In this document: positions 9,781 to 17,392 of the stretch, piece after piece
How the letters are laid out: each line of letters begins with the position of its first letter
Position numbering within the stretch: the stretch's first letter is position 1
Assembly (NCBI GenBank): GCA_963794615.1
Contig: CAWCEP010000006.1
Location: forward strand, 1 to 64,000
Length of the DNA stretch: 64,000 nucleotides
DNA from: Chersky-840 sp963794615
GTDB lineage: Bacteria > Actinomycetota > Acidimicrobiia > Acidimicrobiales > UBA8190
Direction of reading: 5' to 3'
Made by a program: the position numbers and the translations under genes
Notes under the pieces: generated by a model
What the model was told of the DNA's origin: nothing
What the model saw: only the letters and a program-made list of their open reading frames with translations
The model's database searches: none

Positions 9781-9949
9781 GGCGTACTCCGGCGGGAATA
9801 GAGGAGGGCCTTTTCGGACTACAAAAATGACAACAACTCCCGGCCAAGATCGCGAAAGCGAGCGAGAGACGGTGAGCGATGGGACTAAAGCTGCTGGTCA
9901 AAGCGAATCTTGACGAACGACGGTGAGCAGCGGGGCGCCTCAACTCGCT

Positions 9950-10001
9950 CTTGAAAAGCCTTGGCCCAAAAGGCCCGTGGGTTCGAATCCCACTCCCTCC
10001 G
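9950..10001 (+). tRNA. tRNA-Ser(UGA) 3' fragment, likely attachment-site scar
   Basis: Reads as the 3' part of a tRNA-Ser: anticodon loop CTTGAAA (UGA), a long variable arm GGCCCAAAAGGCCC, a perfect T-arm (GTGGG, loop TTCGAAT, CCCAC at 9977-9993), acceptor strand TCCCTCC and discriminator G at 10001. The matching 5' acceptor strand (GGAGGGA) is absent upstream and the D-arm is not convincing, so this is a fragment, not a working tRNA. Anticodon-loop-to-3'-end fragments are what integrases leave at the far end of an island inserted in a tRNA gene. In this orientation the island would lie to the left, over 1-9949. Confidence 0.55.
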
Positions 10002-10240
10002 CTCTCGTCATTTCTATGGCATCGTCCCTGTCGGCGACAGGGTCGATGTCGGATCGCTCGACCGTCGAGTAGGACACAATCGAACCCTTGCGTCGTCATA
10101 TCTTCGGGGTGGTCGGCCCGGCAAATGCCAAGAATGCGTCCGCAGGTCCACCCGTGCACAGGGCCGTCGATCGCGACCCACCCTCCCCGGGGCCTGGGTG
10201 CGTCTGACAGGAGCGCCGTCCGACGCCACAATGTTGGTCA

Positions 10241-11605
10241 GTGGACCGGCCCGAGACCCGTTACGTGACCGTCGAAGACGCCGACGTCGCCTACCAGGTC
10301 GTGGGGGACGGTCCAATCGACCTGCTGTTCTGCTGGGGGTTCGGTAGTCACATCGATCTCGCCTGGGACGAGCCGACCAGCTATCCCGAGTTCTTCCGCA
10401 GACTGGCCTCCTACAGCAGGTTGATCCTCTTCGACCGTCGGGGCATGGGAGCCTCCGACGGGGTCCCGGCCGGTGCCTTTCCGACTTGGGAAAGGTGGGC
10501 CGAGGACACGGGCGCCGTCCTCGACGCCGTTGGCTCTGAGCGCGCCGCCGTCTTGGCTGCCGTTGACGCCGGAGCGCTCTCCGTCCTGTACGCCGCGATG
10601 CACCCCGAGCGGGTGAGCGCTCTGATCCTTCTCAACAGCACGGCCCGGTACACGTGGAGTGAGGACTACCCAGCCGGCGCCTCAGCCCAGACGGTGGAGC
10701 CCCTCGTCGAGATGGTGGCGGCGACCTGGGGGACGCCGCAACTTGTTGCGGCCGCCAATCCGGCTATGGCCGACAACGAGGAGTTCCTGTCGTCGGTGGC
10801 GAGGGTCCACCGTGCTTCGGCCACCCCTCGCACTGCCGCCACCCAGTATCGCTACATATTGGGCAATCTCGACGTCCGGGCGGCCCTCGAACTCGTGCAG
10901 GCCCCCACGCTGGTGCTCAACGTACGGGAGAGCCCCCTGGTGCCGCTGAATCAGGGGCGCTACATGGCCGAGCGGATCCCCGGTGCCGTGTTCGTCGAGC
11001 TTCCGGGTGGCGAGATCGGTGTCTCACCATCCCTCTACGTGGTCGCTGACGAGATCGAGGAATTCCTCACCGGCGAGCGCAGCGTCGCCGACATCGAGCG
11101 CATCCTGGCCACGGTGCTGTTCACCGACATCGTGGCGTCGACCGAGCGGGCGGCCTCGCTCGGGGACCGAGCCTGGCGACTACTCCTCGACGCCCACGAC
11201 CGAGCGGTGCGTCAACAGCTCCGGCGCTTCCGCGGCCGAGAAGTCAAGACAACAGGCGACGGGTTCTTGGCATCCTTCGATGGTCCGGCCCGCTCCATCC
11301 GTTGTGCCGAGGCCATCATCGACGCCACCAAGACAGTCGGAGTCGACGTGAGGGTCGGGCTGCATACCGGGGAGTGCGAGGTGCGGGGAGACGACCTGGG
11401 GGGACTGGCCGTCCACATCGCCGCCCGGGTCGGCGCGCTCGCCACGTCGGGCGAAGTCCTCGTCTCAAGCACAGTCAAGGACCTGGTGGCCGGGTCAGGG
11501 ATCGAGTTTGGCGATCGGGGCGAGCACGACCTCAAAGGCGTGCCGGGCGTGTGGCGTCTGTTCGCGCCGGCTCGCTCAGGCCTGGGCCCATCCCCGACAG
11601 CCTGA
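10241..11605 (+). CDS. alpha/beta-hydrolase-like domain fused to class III adenylate/guanylate cyclase
   Basis: Intact, 454 aa, GTG start. Residues 1-285 form an alpha/beta-hydrolase-like domain (oxyanion-type LLFCWGFGSHIDLAW, LILFDRRGMGASD). The nucleophile elbow reads AAVDAGA where relatives have a GASEGG-type elbow, so the catalytic Ser is missing and the domain is probably a ligand sensor. Residues 290-450 are a class III nucleotide cyclase: metal Asp in TVLFTDIVASTERAA, REVKTTGDGFLASFDG with the base-selecting Lys and second metal Asp, VGLHTGE, and AVHIAARVGALA with the transition-state Arg. Soluble, with no signal peptide. This architecture is known from mycobacteria and relatives. It would make cAMP in response to an unknown cue. 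It follows the tRNA fragment by 240 bases. Confidence 0.9.
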   Translation: MDRPETRYVTVEDADVAYQVVGDGPIDLLFCWGFGSHIDLAWDEPTSYPEFFRRLASYSRLILFDRRGMGASDGVPAGAFPTWERWAEDTGAVLDAVGSERAAVLAAVDAGALSVLYAAMHPERVSALILLNSTARYTWSEDYPAGASAQTVEPLVEMVAATWGTPQLVAAANPAMADNEEFLSSVARVHRASATPRTAATQYRYILGNLDVRAALELVQAPTLVLNVRESPLVPLNQGRYMAERIPGAVFVELPGGEIGVSPSLYVVADEIEEFLTGERSVADIERILATVLFTDIVASTERAASLGDRAWRLLLDAHDRAVRQQLRRFRGREVKTTGDGFLASFDGPARSIRCAEAIIDATKTVGVDVRVGLHTGECEVRGDDLGGLAVHIAARVGALATSGEVLVSSTVKDLVAGSGIEFGDRGEHDLKGVPGVWRLFAPARSGLGPSPTA

Positions 11606-11930
11606 GCTGATCGAACGTCAGCTCGGGCACAACGTCATCCCGACGCCCGCGAGAACGAGACGAGCTGGTCGGCAATCGGCGCGGTCCACGGAGGCTCTCG
11701 TCAAGCAGTTCAACGGTGCGTCGACCCAGACCGAGAAGCTGAACCAGCGCAGCCGGAGGGTTTGAACACAGTCCCATGCTCTGCGCTGCGGACCAGCATT
11801 GCGCCACGGAGACGAGGCCCGACGGTCAACCCTTTCGCACCGACCGACGCAACGTGGGGCTCACGTCCAGATGACCTAGCTTTACCCTCTTCTCAGGTTT
11901 GATACGGGTGGTGGCACGAGCATCAGGGCA
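11606..11930. other. intergenic stretch, no gene seen
   Basis: Between the cyclase stop and the next motif, all frames are short or low-quality. No hairpin-plus-T-tract terminator is obvious. Confidence 0.5.
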
Positions 11931-11933
11931 GTT

Positions 11934-11955
11934 TTCACGATTCCTTCATTCTGGC
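11934..11955 (+). promoter_or_regulatory. tandem 11-nt motif (TTCACGATTCC/TTCATTCTGGC)
   Basis: TTCAC and TTCAT cores spaced exactly 11 nt, in an AT-richer patch (GTTTTCACGATTCCTTCATT), about 80 bases upstream of the small frame at 12031. Same logic as the elements at 4137, 9251, 14477 and 17061. Confidence 0.45.
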
Positions 11956-12030
11956 GCTGGCACACTCGACCTGTGATGTGTGTCAACGCGGACGAGCCCC
12001 CCCCAAACCCCTGGAACAGTGGGTCTATTG

Positions 12031-12249
12031 ATGGTCCACGTCCATCCTGTCGAGGTCGTACCCGTCCGCTACCGACGGCGTTTTCGCGGGCGCCTCAGAA
12101 CAGCCTGGGCAATCAGGGTCGATGGGGTGGACGTCCTGAAGGGGACGACGTATATCGACCGGACTAGTGCCACCAATGACGCCTTGCAGATCGCTTCGAG
12201 CCTTACGACGCTCACGGGGCGCCCCCACGAGTTCAGAGAATCGACGTGA
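12031..12249 (+). CDS. small hypothetical protein
   Basis: A 72-residue frame starting MVHVHPVEVVPVRYRRRFRG and continuing LRTAWAIRVDGVDVLKGTTY. The frame is open upstream to 11980. Basic N-terminal half, mixed C-terminal half, no membrane segment and no recognised domain. Support comes from normal composition and from the tandem TTCA motif upstream in the same orientation. It could still be chance, since all three forward frames are partly open here. Confidence 0.35.
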   Translation: MVHVHPVEVVPVRYRRRFRGRLRTAWAIRVDGVDVLKGTTYIDRTSATNDALQIASSLTTLTGRPHEFREST

Positions 12250-12362
12250 CAGCACCAACGGTCGATCGCGTGACTGAGATCAGGGCTCGGCATGGCATTG
12301 GAGGTCCGGCGGCGACATCGCAATCGCAGCTGGGGAAGCGCTGAGGGGCACTGCGCCCTATT

Positions 12363-13175
12363 TCAACATGTGGAGGAAGGCGCCGAGTAGCCCGAGCCGA
12401 CCTCGGGGTCCTCCACGACTCCGGTCTCGGACGATCGCAGAATGGCGCCCAGGTGCACGACATACCAGACGCCACGCCACGAGATCAGAGAAGCGATGCC
12501 GAAGGAGCGCGTGACGCCGTGTTGTTGGTAGACGACTCGGGAATTGGCGACCTCGAAGTACCCGATCTGATTGTCGCAGACCCCAGGGGGCACCCAATGC
12601 CGGTTGCTTTCGGGGACGTCGACGGCCACCAGCACCGCCGACGAGGGGTCGGGTCCGAGTAGATCGTGTGCTGCGGTGATGTCCAGTGAGTAATCGTGGA
12701 CCAAGCGGCTCTCGTAGTCCCCCTGTGAGTCGGTGATGGTCTTGAGCTGATCGTAGGCCTGCTCGGGGAAGAACGCTGGCGCCGCAATCGTCGGCGAACC
12801 GCTCACGACCCCCTCCCAAAGCGCGGCCATATCGGATTGAAACGGCGGTGAATTGATGGGCGGCAGTACGTCGGTCTGGGGAAGAGACCCTGGATTAGTG
12901 GTGGTGGTCGTCGGCGCGGCCACCTTGATTGACGGCGTTGTGGGGAGTACCGGCGGTCGGGGGACAGAGGCGTCGGACGACGGCACCACCCGTGCGTGCC
13001 CGCCGCCAGCGGTCAGCCAGGCGGCGATGCCCGAGCCCAGCGCCACCACGGCCACCATCGTGATGATGAGGGGGACAGAGAACGGCCAGGATCCTCGGTA
13101 GCGAGACCGGCGGACTCCGGACGGTCGCGGCGAACCCGAGGATGCGTGAGGCTCGTCACCGGAGAAGCGGCTCAT
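12363..13175 (-). CDS. membrane-anchored hypothetical protein with extracytoplasmic domain
   Basis: Intact, 270 aa. Basic N-terminus (MSRFSGDEPHASSGSPRPSG...RRSRYRG), one transmembrane segment at about residues 31-54 (PLIITMVAVVALGSGIAAWL), a Pro/Thr linker (APTTTTTNPG), then a folded domain of about 150 residues (SPTIAAPAFFPEQAYDQLKT, YFEVANSRVVYQQHGVTRSF, SWRGVWYVVHLGAIL). No known catalytic motif. The pattern of one anchor, a low-complexity linker and a globular outer domain suggests a cell-surface protein. It is upstream of, and in the same direction as, nothing obvious: its 3' neighbour converges, and its 5' neighbour (13287-14237) reads the same way 111 bases upstream, so the two may form an operon. 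Confidence 0.75.
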   Translation of the reverse strand: MSRFSGDEPHASSGSPRPSGVRRSRYRGSWPFSVPLIITMVAVVALGSGIAAWLTAGGGHARVVPSSDASVPRPPVLPTTPSIKVAAPTTTTTNPGSLPQTDVLPPINSPPFQSDMAALWEGVVSGSPTIAAPAFFPEQAYDQLKTITDSQGDYESRLVHDYSLDITAAHDLLGPDPSSAVLVAVDVPESNRHWVPPGVCDNQIGYFEVANSRVVYQQHGVTRSFGIASLISWRGVWYVVHLGAILRSSETGVVEDPEVGSGYSAPSSTC

Positions 13176-13286
13176 ATCCCGAACGAGCGTAGAGCGCCGC
13201 GTCGGCTCGCTCGGGCGGTGTCCCAGTCATGACCACCGGCCTCTGTCCCCGTGGTCGCCAGCGATAGTCCAGCTCCGTCCCTGCAA

Positions 13287-14237
13287 TTACGGGTTCCGGT
13301 ATGCGACGTCCACAGTCACGAAGTCGCGGGTCCACCCCAGTAGGTACCGATCCGCCGGCTCGTTCTGACCCGGGACCATGGCTGTCAGCACACCCCCTGG
13401 CGCCGTGGCCACATCTGCCTGGACCCACTCTGGGTTGATGTCGAGCTCCATGGCCACGATGGCTCCGGCACTCACCATGGCGGTGGCCATGTCGATGGGA
13501 AGCGCGTGCATGCTGGCCCCATAGATGAGATCACCTGCCGCGTCCTGTCCGAGCGCGCTGCGGGCCGTGAGGGCGACCTCATGGAGAGGGTCACCCCAGG
13601 CGCTAGTCGCCGAGATCGTCGGGCTCGGTTGTGCCCCCGCCACCAGCGGGGGGAGGTTCTGCCGCACGCTCGCCACTGCTTCGTGGGACCCGGGTACGGT
13701 GGCCCCCCACACCCCGACGTGGGCCGCGCCGTTGGCATCGATCACCAGGCTGGCCATGCCGACGACGAGAGGGGTGAGGATGTGTCCGTCGATCTCCACT
13801 CCACCGGCGTGGCCTGACACCTTGAACCCACCGTTGAAGGCACCGAGCAGGACCGCCCGCTCCCGAGCCTTGATCTGGGACTGCGCGTCGACATTTATTG
13901 CAACACCAGTGGCGGGAGGGTCTTGGCTCCCGGAGTGGAGAGCGAAGAGAACTTGTCCGGCGCGGAATCGGATCAGCGTCACCAGTGCACCCCCCGGGGT
14001 CGTCACCCTCCGCTCGTCGATGGCCACCCCCGTCCCCAGAGTGCTCACCGGCGTCCACCCCGGTTGGGCCGGGACGGTCGTGGTCGTCGAAGGTGGGGGG
14101 GCGGCGACGGGGAGGGACGATGACCCGGTCGTCGCCTCGGACTTCGCATCGCCGGATGTGGGGGACGCAGTACATCCCGTCAGCGCGATGGCCAAGAGGA
14201 CGGTGAAAATTGCTCGGACACGCCCCGAGCCAGTCAA
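13287..14237 (-). CDS. phosphodiester glycosidase family (NAGPA-domain) lipoprotein
   Basis: A secreted lipoprotein of about 316 aa. I choose TTG 14237 because it gives a classical lipoprotein signal (TGSGRVRAIFTVLLAIALTG then Cys, lipobox LTGC). The open frame runs upstream to 14441, but that lead carries no signal. After a Ser/Thr/Pro linker comes the NAGPA/DUF2233 core: GWTPVSTLGTGVAIDERRVT, INVDAQSQIKARERAVLLGA, FNGGFK, then GMASLVIDANGAAHVGVWGA and DLIYGASMHALPIDMATAMV, and AIVAMELDINPEWVQ with the conserved acidic Asp. The domain cleaves sugar phosphodiesters or binds peptidoglycan-type glycans. A tandem TTCAT/GTCA motif lies at 14477-14498 in the right orientation. Confidence 0.8.
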   Translation of the reverse strand: MTGSGRVRAIFTVLLAIALTGCTASPTSGDAKSEATTGSSSLPVAAPPPSTTTTVPAQPGWTPVSTLGTGVAIDERRVTTPGGALVTLIRFRAGQVLFALHSGSQDPPATGVAINVDAQSQIKARERAVLLGAFNGGFKVSGHAGGVEIDGHILTPLVVGMASLVIDANGAAHVGVWGATVPGSHEAVASVRQNLPPLVAGAQPSPTISATSAWGDPLHEVALTARSALGQDAAGDLIYGASMHALPIDMATAMVSAGAIVAMELDINPEWVQADVATAPGGVLTAMVPGQNEPADRYLLGWTRDFVTVDVAYRNP

Positions 14238-14476
14238 TGCCGGCCCATGGGATCGGGGGAGTCCCGTTCGGCGAGGGCAGGGCGATTTCGTTGCATTCGC
14301 TCGGGAAGAACGCGCCGGGTTCCAACCTCTTTGTAGCGCACCTGGGCCATCCAGTCGGTGCCTCCTGTGGACTCTGATACCTCGGCTCAGGCGCGGGTCC
14401 GTGATCGTGGTGACCTTCAGACCGGATCTGGGTCCGATCACCGGTGCGTGTGCTCCCGACGTTCGAGCATAGGAAG

Positions 14477-14498
14477 CCTCTGTGACGGCAGCATGAAG
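14477..14498 (-). promoter_or_regulatory. tandem 11-nt motif (CTTCATGCTGC/CGTCACAGAGG)
   Basis: Minus-strand element about 240 bases upstream of the lipoprotein start at 14237. Its first 16 bases are identical to those of copies A and B at 5228-5249 and 14707-14728, and it continues GAGGCTTCC as in the copy at 9251. Confidence 0.5.
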
Positions 14499-14690
14499 AT
14501 GTCCGGGAAGTGTTCCCTCGTTTGGAGCGCGAAGAACGCATGAGAGCGGCCCCGCGATGGGCAGCCCTCACCAGCCGTCCGACCGGTACGCATCCTGCAC
14601 TCGGTCCTTTCGACCGCCTCGGGCACACGGCCTCGCTGAGCCGGCGTAGCTGAGCCCTTCTGCCACCGATTGCCGCTGACCTTCTCGCCG

Positions 14691-14767
14691 CGAGGATCAG
14701 ACGCCTCTTCATGCTGCCGTCAGGTCGGGGGACGCATGATCCTCGTACGGGGCTCCCCCCTCGACTC
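14691..14767 (+). repeat. 75-bp inverted-repeat copy B with CTTCATGCTGCCGTCA motif
   Basis: Upstream of the DoxD-Rieske gene and oriented toward it, 200 bases before the ATG. It matches 5188-5262 (opposite strand) block by block; the tandem motif itself is 14707-14728. Conservation of an upstream block, but not of the downstream gene, fits a duplicated control region. Confidence 0.7.
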
Positions 14768-14966
14768 TAAGGGTCATGCGGCCCTACCAAAGCGATTCGG
14801 GACTCCCGTCGGAACTCTCGCCCGTACGACACCTTTCCCGTCGTGGTTTCGTCGACTCCAAGCCTCGACTGCGCCGGCTTCACGATTCCGCAAGGACTGG
14901 CGGGCAAGGATTGGGCGACGCGGCGTCGGGTCGCGGTCGTCGCGGTGAGGAAGGATTGGAGGGCCG

Positions 14967-16331
14967 ATGTCAGGACGGAAGGCCGCCCGGCGGAGACCCT
15001 CGGCCGCGTCCTCCCAAAGGGACATGGTCGAACGCCGGCCCCGCTACAGGACCCAGCCTTCCGGTCGGTCGAGTCATTCGTCGCCGGTGCCGCGGGTGCT
15101 GAGTCGGGACCAGTGGTCATGGCTGGCGCCTCCTGCCCATGCCCTGCAGCTCACAGGGTGGGCGGCACTTCCCTTGCGTGCCTTCTTGGGCTTCACGTTC
15201 TGTTTTGCCGGCCTTCAGAAACTCGCCAATCCCGGCTTCTTCTCTGCGTCGAATCCGTCGTCCATCCAGGCACAGCTGGCCGGGGCGGCGCGACGAAGCC
15301 CCATCCACGGGCTCATCGGGCCGCTCGGCCATGTGGCGGTGCCCCTCGGCGTGCTCATTGCGTTGGCGGAACTGGCGGTGGGTCTGGGCACGCTAGTCGG
15401 GTTGTGGACGAGGCTCGCCGCTGCCGGCGGCATGATCATCTCCTTCTCCTTGTTCCTGGCGGTGAGCTTTCACTCGAACCCCTATTACACGGGATCCGAC
15501 ATCGTGTTCGTCTTCGCCTGGACGGTCTTGCTCCTGGGCGGGTCCGGGGATGTGCTCTGCGCAGATGCGTTGCTCGCCGACCTCGCCCGTGACCGACAAG
15601 GCGCCAACCGCCGTGCGATTGTTCCGGTGGCCTTCGAAACGGTGCAAATGGTCTGTGGCGCGTTTACATCAGGAAACTGCAGTGCTCGCCACGACGAGCC
15701 CTGTGCGCCGGGACCCTGTCCGTACTTGGCGGCGCAGGGAACTTCGCCCCGCACCCGGCACGCCGCGGCCATCGATCGTCGCAGCTTCACGGTCAAAGCT
15801 GCGTGGACGGGCGTCTTGGCAGCCATCGGCCTGACGGGCGCCAGTGTCGCGACCGTCGTCGGACGTTTGGCGTTGTCTTCACACGGCATGGGCGCCTCCA
15901 CTGTCGACGCCGGCACGTCGTTGGGCTCGGCCCCGAGCACGGCTACGCCGGGTGGCACGTCGGGTGCCGGGCCGAGCGCGGCATCGTCTTCCGTACCGAA
16001 CCCCTCCGCCGCTACGCATCCGCCTGGCACTCGGATCGGGCCCGCATCAGATGTGCCCATCGGGAGCTCGGCCTCGTTCCAGGATCCTTCGTCGGGCGAT
16101 CCTTCGCTCGTGGTCCAACCCAATGCGGGGAGGTTCTTGGCCTTCGACGCTGTGTGCCCGCACGCTGGATGCGTGGTGCGCTACGACCAAGGCAACAAAC
16201 TCTTCGCGTGTCCGTGTCACGGTTCGGTGTTCAACGGAGAGACAGGCGCTGTCGAGAGCGGGCCTGCACCCACCGGGCTGACTCGCCTCGCCATCAGCAA
16301 GGGCTCTGATGGCGAGTTGTACGTGCACTGA
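14967..16331 (+). CDS. DoxD/DoxX-type membrane domain fused to Rieske [2Fe-2S] domain
   Basis: Intact, 454 aa. After a basic 65-residue lead, residues 66-205 hold four membrane helices of the DoxD (thiosulfate:quinone oxidoreductase small subunit)/DoxX kind (LPLRAFLGFTFCFAGLQKLA, then AVPLGVLIALAELAVGLGTL). A cysteine-bearing loop follows (CSARHDEPCAPGPC), then a fifth helix near residue 275 preceded by IDRRSFTVKAAWTG, a Ser/Pro/Thr linker, and a C-terminal Rieske domain with CPHAGC (from about 397) and CPCHGS. Both ligand Cys/His pairs and both disulfide Cys are present. This places a high-potential 2Fe-2S cluster outside the membrane on a quinone-reactive-type base. The next gene starts 3 bases after the stop, so the two are co-transcribed. 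Confidence 0.9.
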   Translation: MSGRKAARRRPSAASSQRDMVERRPRYRTQPSGRSSHSSPVPRVLSRDQWSWLAPPAHALQLTGWAALPLRAFLGFTFCFAGLQKLANPGFFSASNPSSIQAQLAGAARRSPIHGLIGPLGHVAVPLGVLIALAELAVGLGTLVGLWTRLAAAGGMIISFSLFLAVSFHSNPYYTGSDIVFVFAWTVLLLGGSGDVLCADALLADLARDRQGANRRAIVPVAFETVQMVCGAFTSGNCSARHDEPCAPGPCPYLAAQGTSPRTRHAAAIDRRSFTVKAAWTGVLAAIGLTGASVATVVGRLALSSHGMGASTVDAGTSLGSAPSTATPGGTSGAGPSAASSSVPNPSAATHPPGTRIGPASDVPIGSSASFQDPSSGDPSLVVQPNAGRFLAFDAVCPHAGCVVRYDQGNKLFACPCHGSVFNGETGAVESGPAPTGLTRLAISKGSDGELYVH

Positions 16332-16334
16332 ACC

Positions 16335-16985
16335 ATGGGAAACGGCCCCCACCCTGGAGACCGGCCTCTTGGGGCTCCAGAGTCTCATGGCCGCGCATCC
16401 CTCGGTGTGGAAGCGAACGCCCGACTCACAGCAGCGACGGCGGTGGTCCTCTTTGTGCTCTTTGCCGCCGAGGGGGTCACTATCCTCCAGATTCACGCCT
16501 TGTTGTCTCCTCACGTGTTCATCGGCATGGTGCTGATCCCTCCGGTGCTGGTAAAGACGACCAGCACCGTCTATCGGATGGCCCGTTACTACCTCGGTTC
16601 CCCCGCTTATCGAAGCAAAGGACCACCGCCGGTGCTGCTCCGGCTCCTCGGACCCTTCGTCGTCGTGCTCACTGTCGCCGTTCTTGCCAGCGGCGTGGCG
16701 CTTCTCCTCGCAGGTTCGGCGTGGCAGCGGCCGCTCCTTTTGCTGCACAAGGCCAGCTTTGTGCTGTGGTTCGGAGCCATGACCATCCATGTTCTCGGCC
16801 ACGTCTCGGACACAGCCAGGTTGGCGCCGCGGGACTGGATGCGCAGCACTCGGTCAGACGTGGCCGGGGCAGGATTTCGCCAATGGGCGATCGCCTGGAG
16901 CCTGGTACTGGGTGTCCTTCTCGGGCTTCTCATCCTGGTTCGGGTCGGCCCGTGGTTGGCGTCGACCCCGTTCCGTGGTCACTGA
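16335..16985 (+). CDS. polytopic b-type cytochrome-like membrane protein
   Basis: 216 aa with four or five hydrophobic helices: LTAATAVVLFVLFAAEGVTI, HALLSPHVFIGMVLIPPVLV, LLGPFVVVLTVAVLASGVAL, LLLHKASFVLWFGAMTIHVL, and AIAWSLVLGVLLGLLILVRV. His residues lie in positions suited to heme b (IHALLSPH; LLHKASFVLWFGAMTIH; GH), as in small ferric-reductase-like or DUF4405-type proteins. It begins 3 bases after the Rieske fusion. Together they could move electrons between a quinone or heme in the membrane and an external Rieske centre. No redox partner (cytochrome c) is encoded here. Confidence 0.75.
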   Translation: MGNGPHPGDRPLGAPESHGRASLGVEANARLTAATAVVLFVLFAAEGVTILQIHALLSPHVFIGMVLIPPVLVKTTSTVYRMARYYLGSPAYRSKGPPPVLLRLLGPFVVVLTVAVLASGVALLLAGSAWQRPLLLLHKASFVLWFGAMTIHVLGHVSDTARLAPRDWMRSTRSDVAGAGFRQWAIAWSLVLGVLLGLLILVRVGPWLASTPFRGH

Positions 16986-17060
16986 TCGGGGAACGATGCA
17001 GCAGAAGACAACAGATCGCAGGGACGTCGGCTTGGGCGCTTGGATGGTCAACCGACCGCG

Positions 17061-17081
17061 ATTCACGGTGGCTTCACAGCG
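17061..17081 (+). promoter_or_regulatory. tandem 11-nt motif (ATTCACGGTGG/CTTCACAGCGA)
   Basis: Two TTCAC cores spaced 11 nt, followed by CCTTCAAGGAGG and then the ATG at 17125. Nearly identical to 4137-4157 in sequence, spacing and distance to the gene. Confidence 0.5.
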
Positions 17082-17124
17082 ACCTTCAAGGAGGCACACA
17101 GATCCGCGACCGAAAGTGGGCAGG

Positions 17125-17367
17125 ATGTCCAGTCCTTTCGTCATCTCGCACCTCAGGACCACCAAGCTCGTCACGGCGGCTCTGGCTTTGGGCTTGGTCG
17201 GCGGGACCCTCGCCATCGATACCGTGGCGTCGCGGTTGTCGAGCGAGATCGGTCGCACCGACCGGTCGGCACCGGGCCCTGCGCCCCATCAAAGCGCATC
17301 CAGAATCATTCCGGACCTTCTAGCGAACCCCGACGCCGACGACCTGTCCCCGACTGGGAGGAACTGA
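17125..17367 (+). CDS. small exported or membrane-anchored protein, copy 2
   Basis: 80 aa, intact: MSSPFVISHLRTTKLVTAAL, a hydrophobic stretch ending GLVGGTLAID, then TVASRLSSEIGRTDRSAPGP and a short polar tail. Closely similar to copy 1 at 3713-4093 through the first 35 residues, with upstream control DNA also conserved. The ATG is conserved in both copies, which fixes the start, although the AAGGAGG box lies unusually far away (27 bases). It sits downstream of the DoxD-Rieske and b-type membrane genes, so both copies are next to transmembrane electron-transfer genes. Function unknown. Confidence 0.65.
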   Translation: MSSPFVISHLRTTKLVTAALALGLVGGTLAIDTVASRLSSEIGRTDRSAPGPAPHQSASRIIPDLLANPDADDLSPTGRN

Positions 17368-17392
17368 ACGACGTCGGGTTCAAACGCTGGAT

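Noticed and set aside
9950..10001. tmRNA 3' end
   Set aside because: The T-arm and acceptor could suggest tmRNA, but the UGA anticodon loop and long variable arm fit tRNA-Ser, and no tag-peptide region is seen.
14441..14966. Small genes in the gap before DoxD-Rieske
   Set aside because: All frames are short or shadow-like; the region is better explained by the two control elements at 14477 and 14691.
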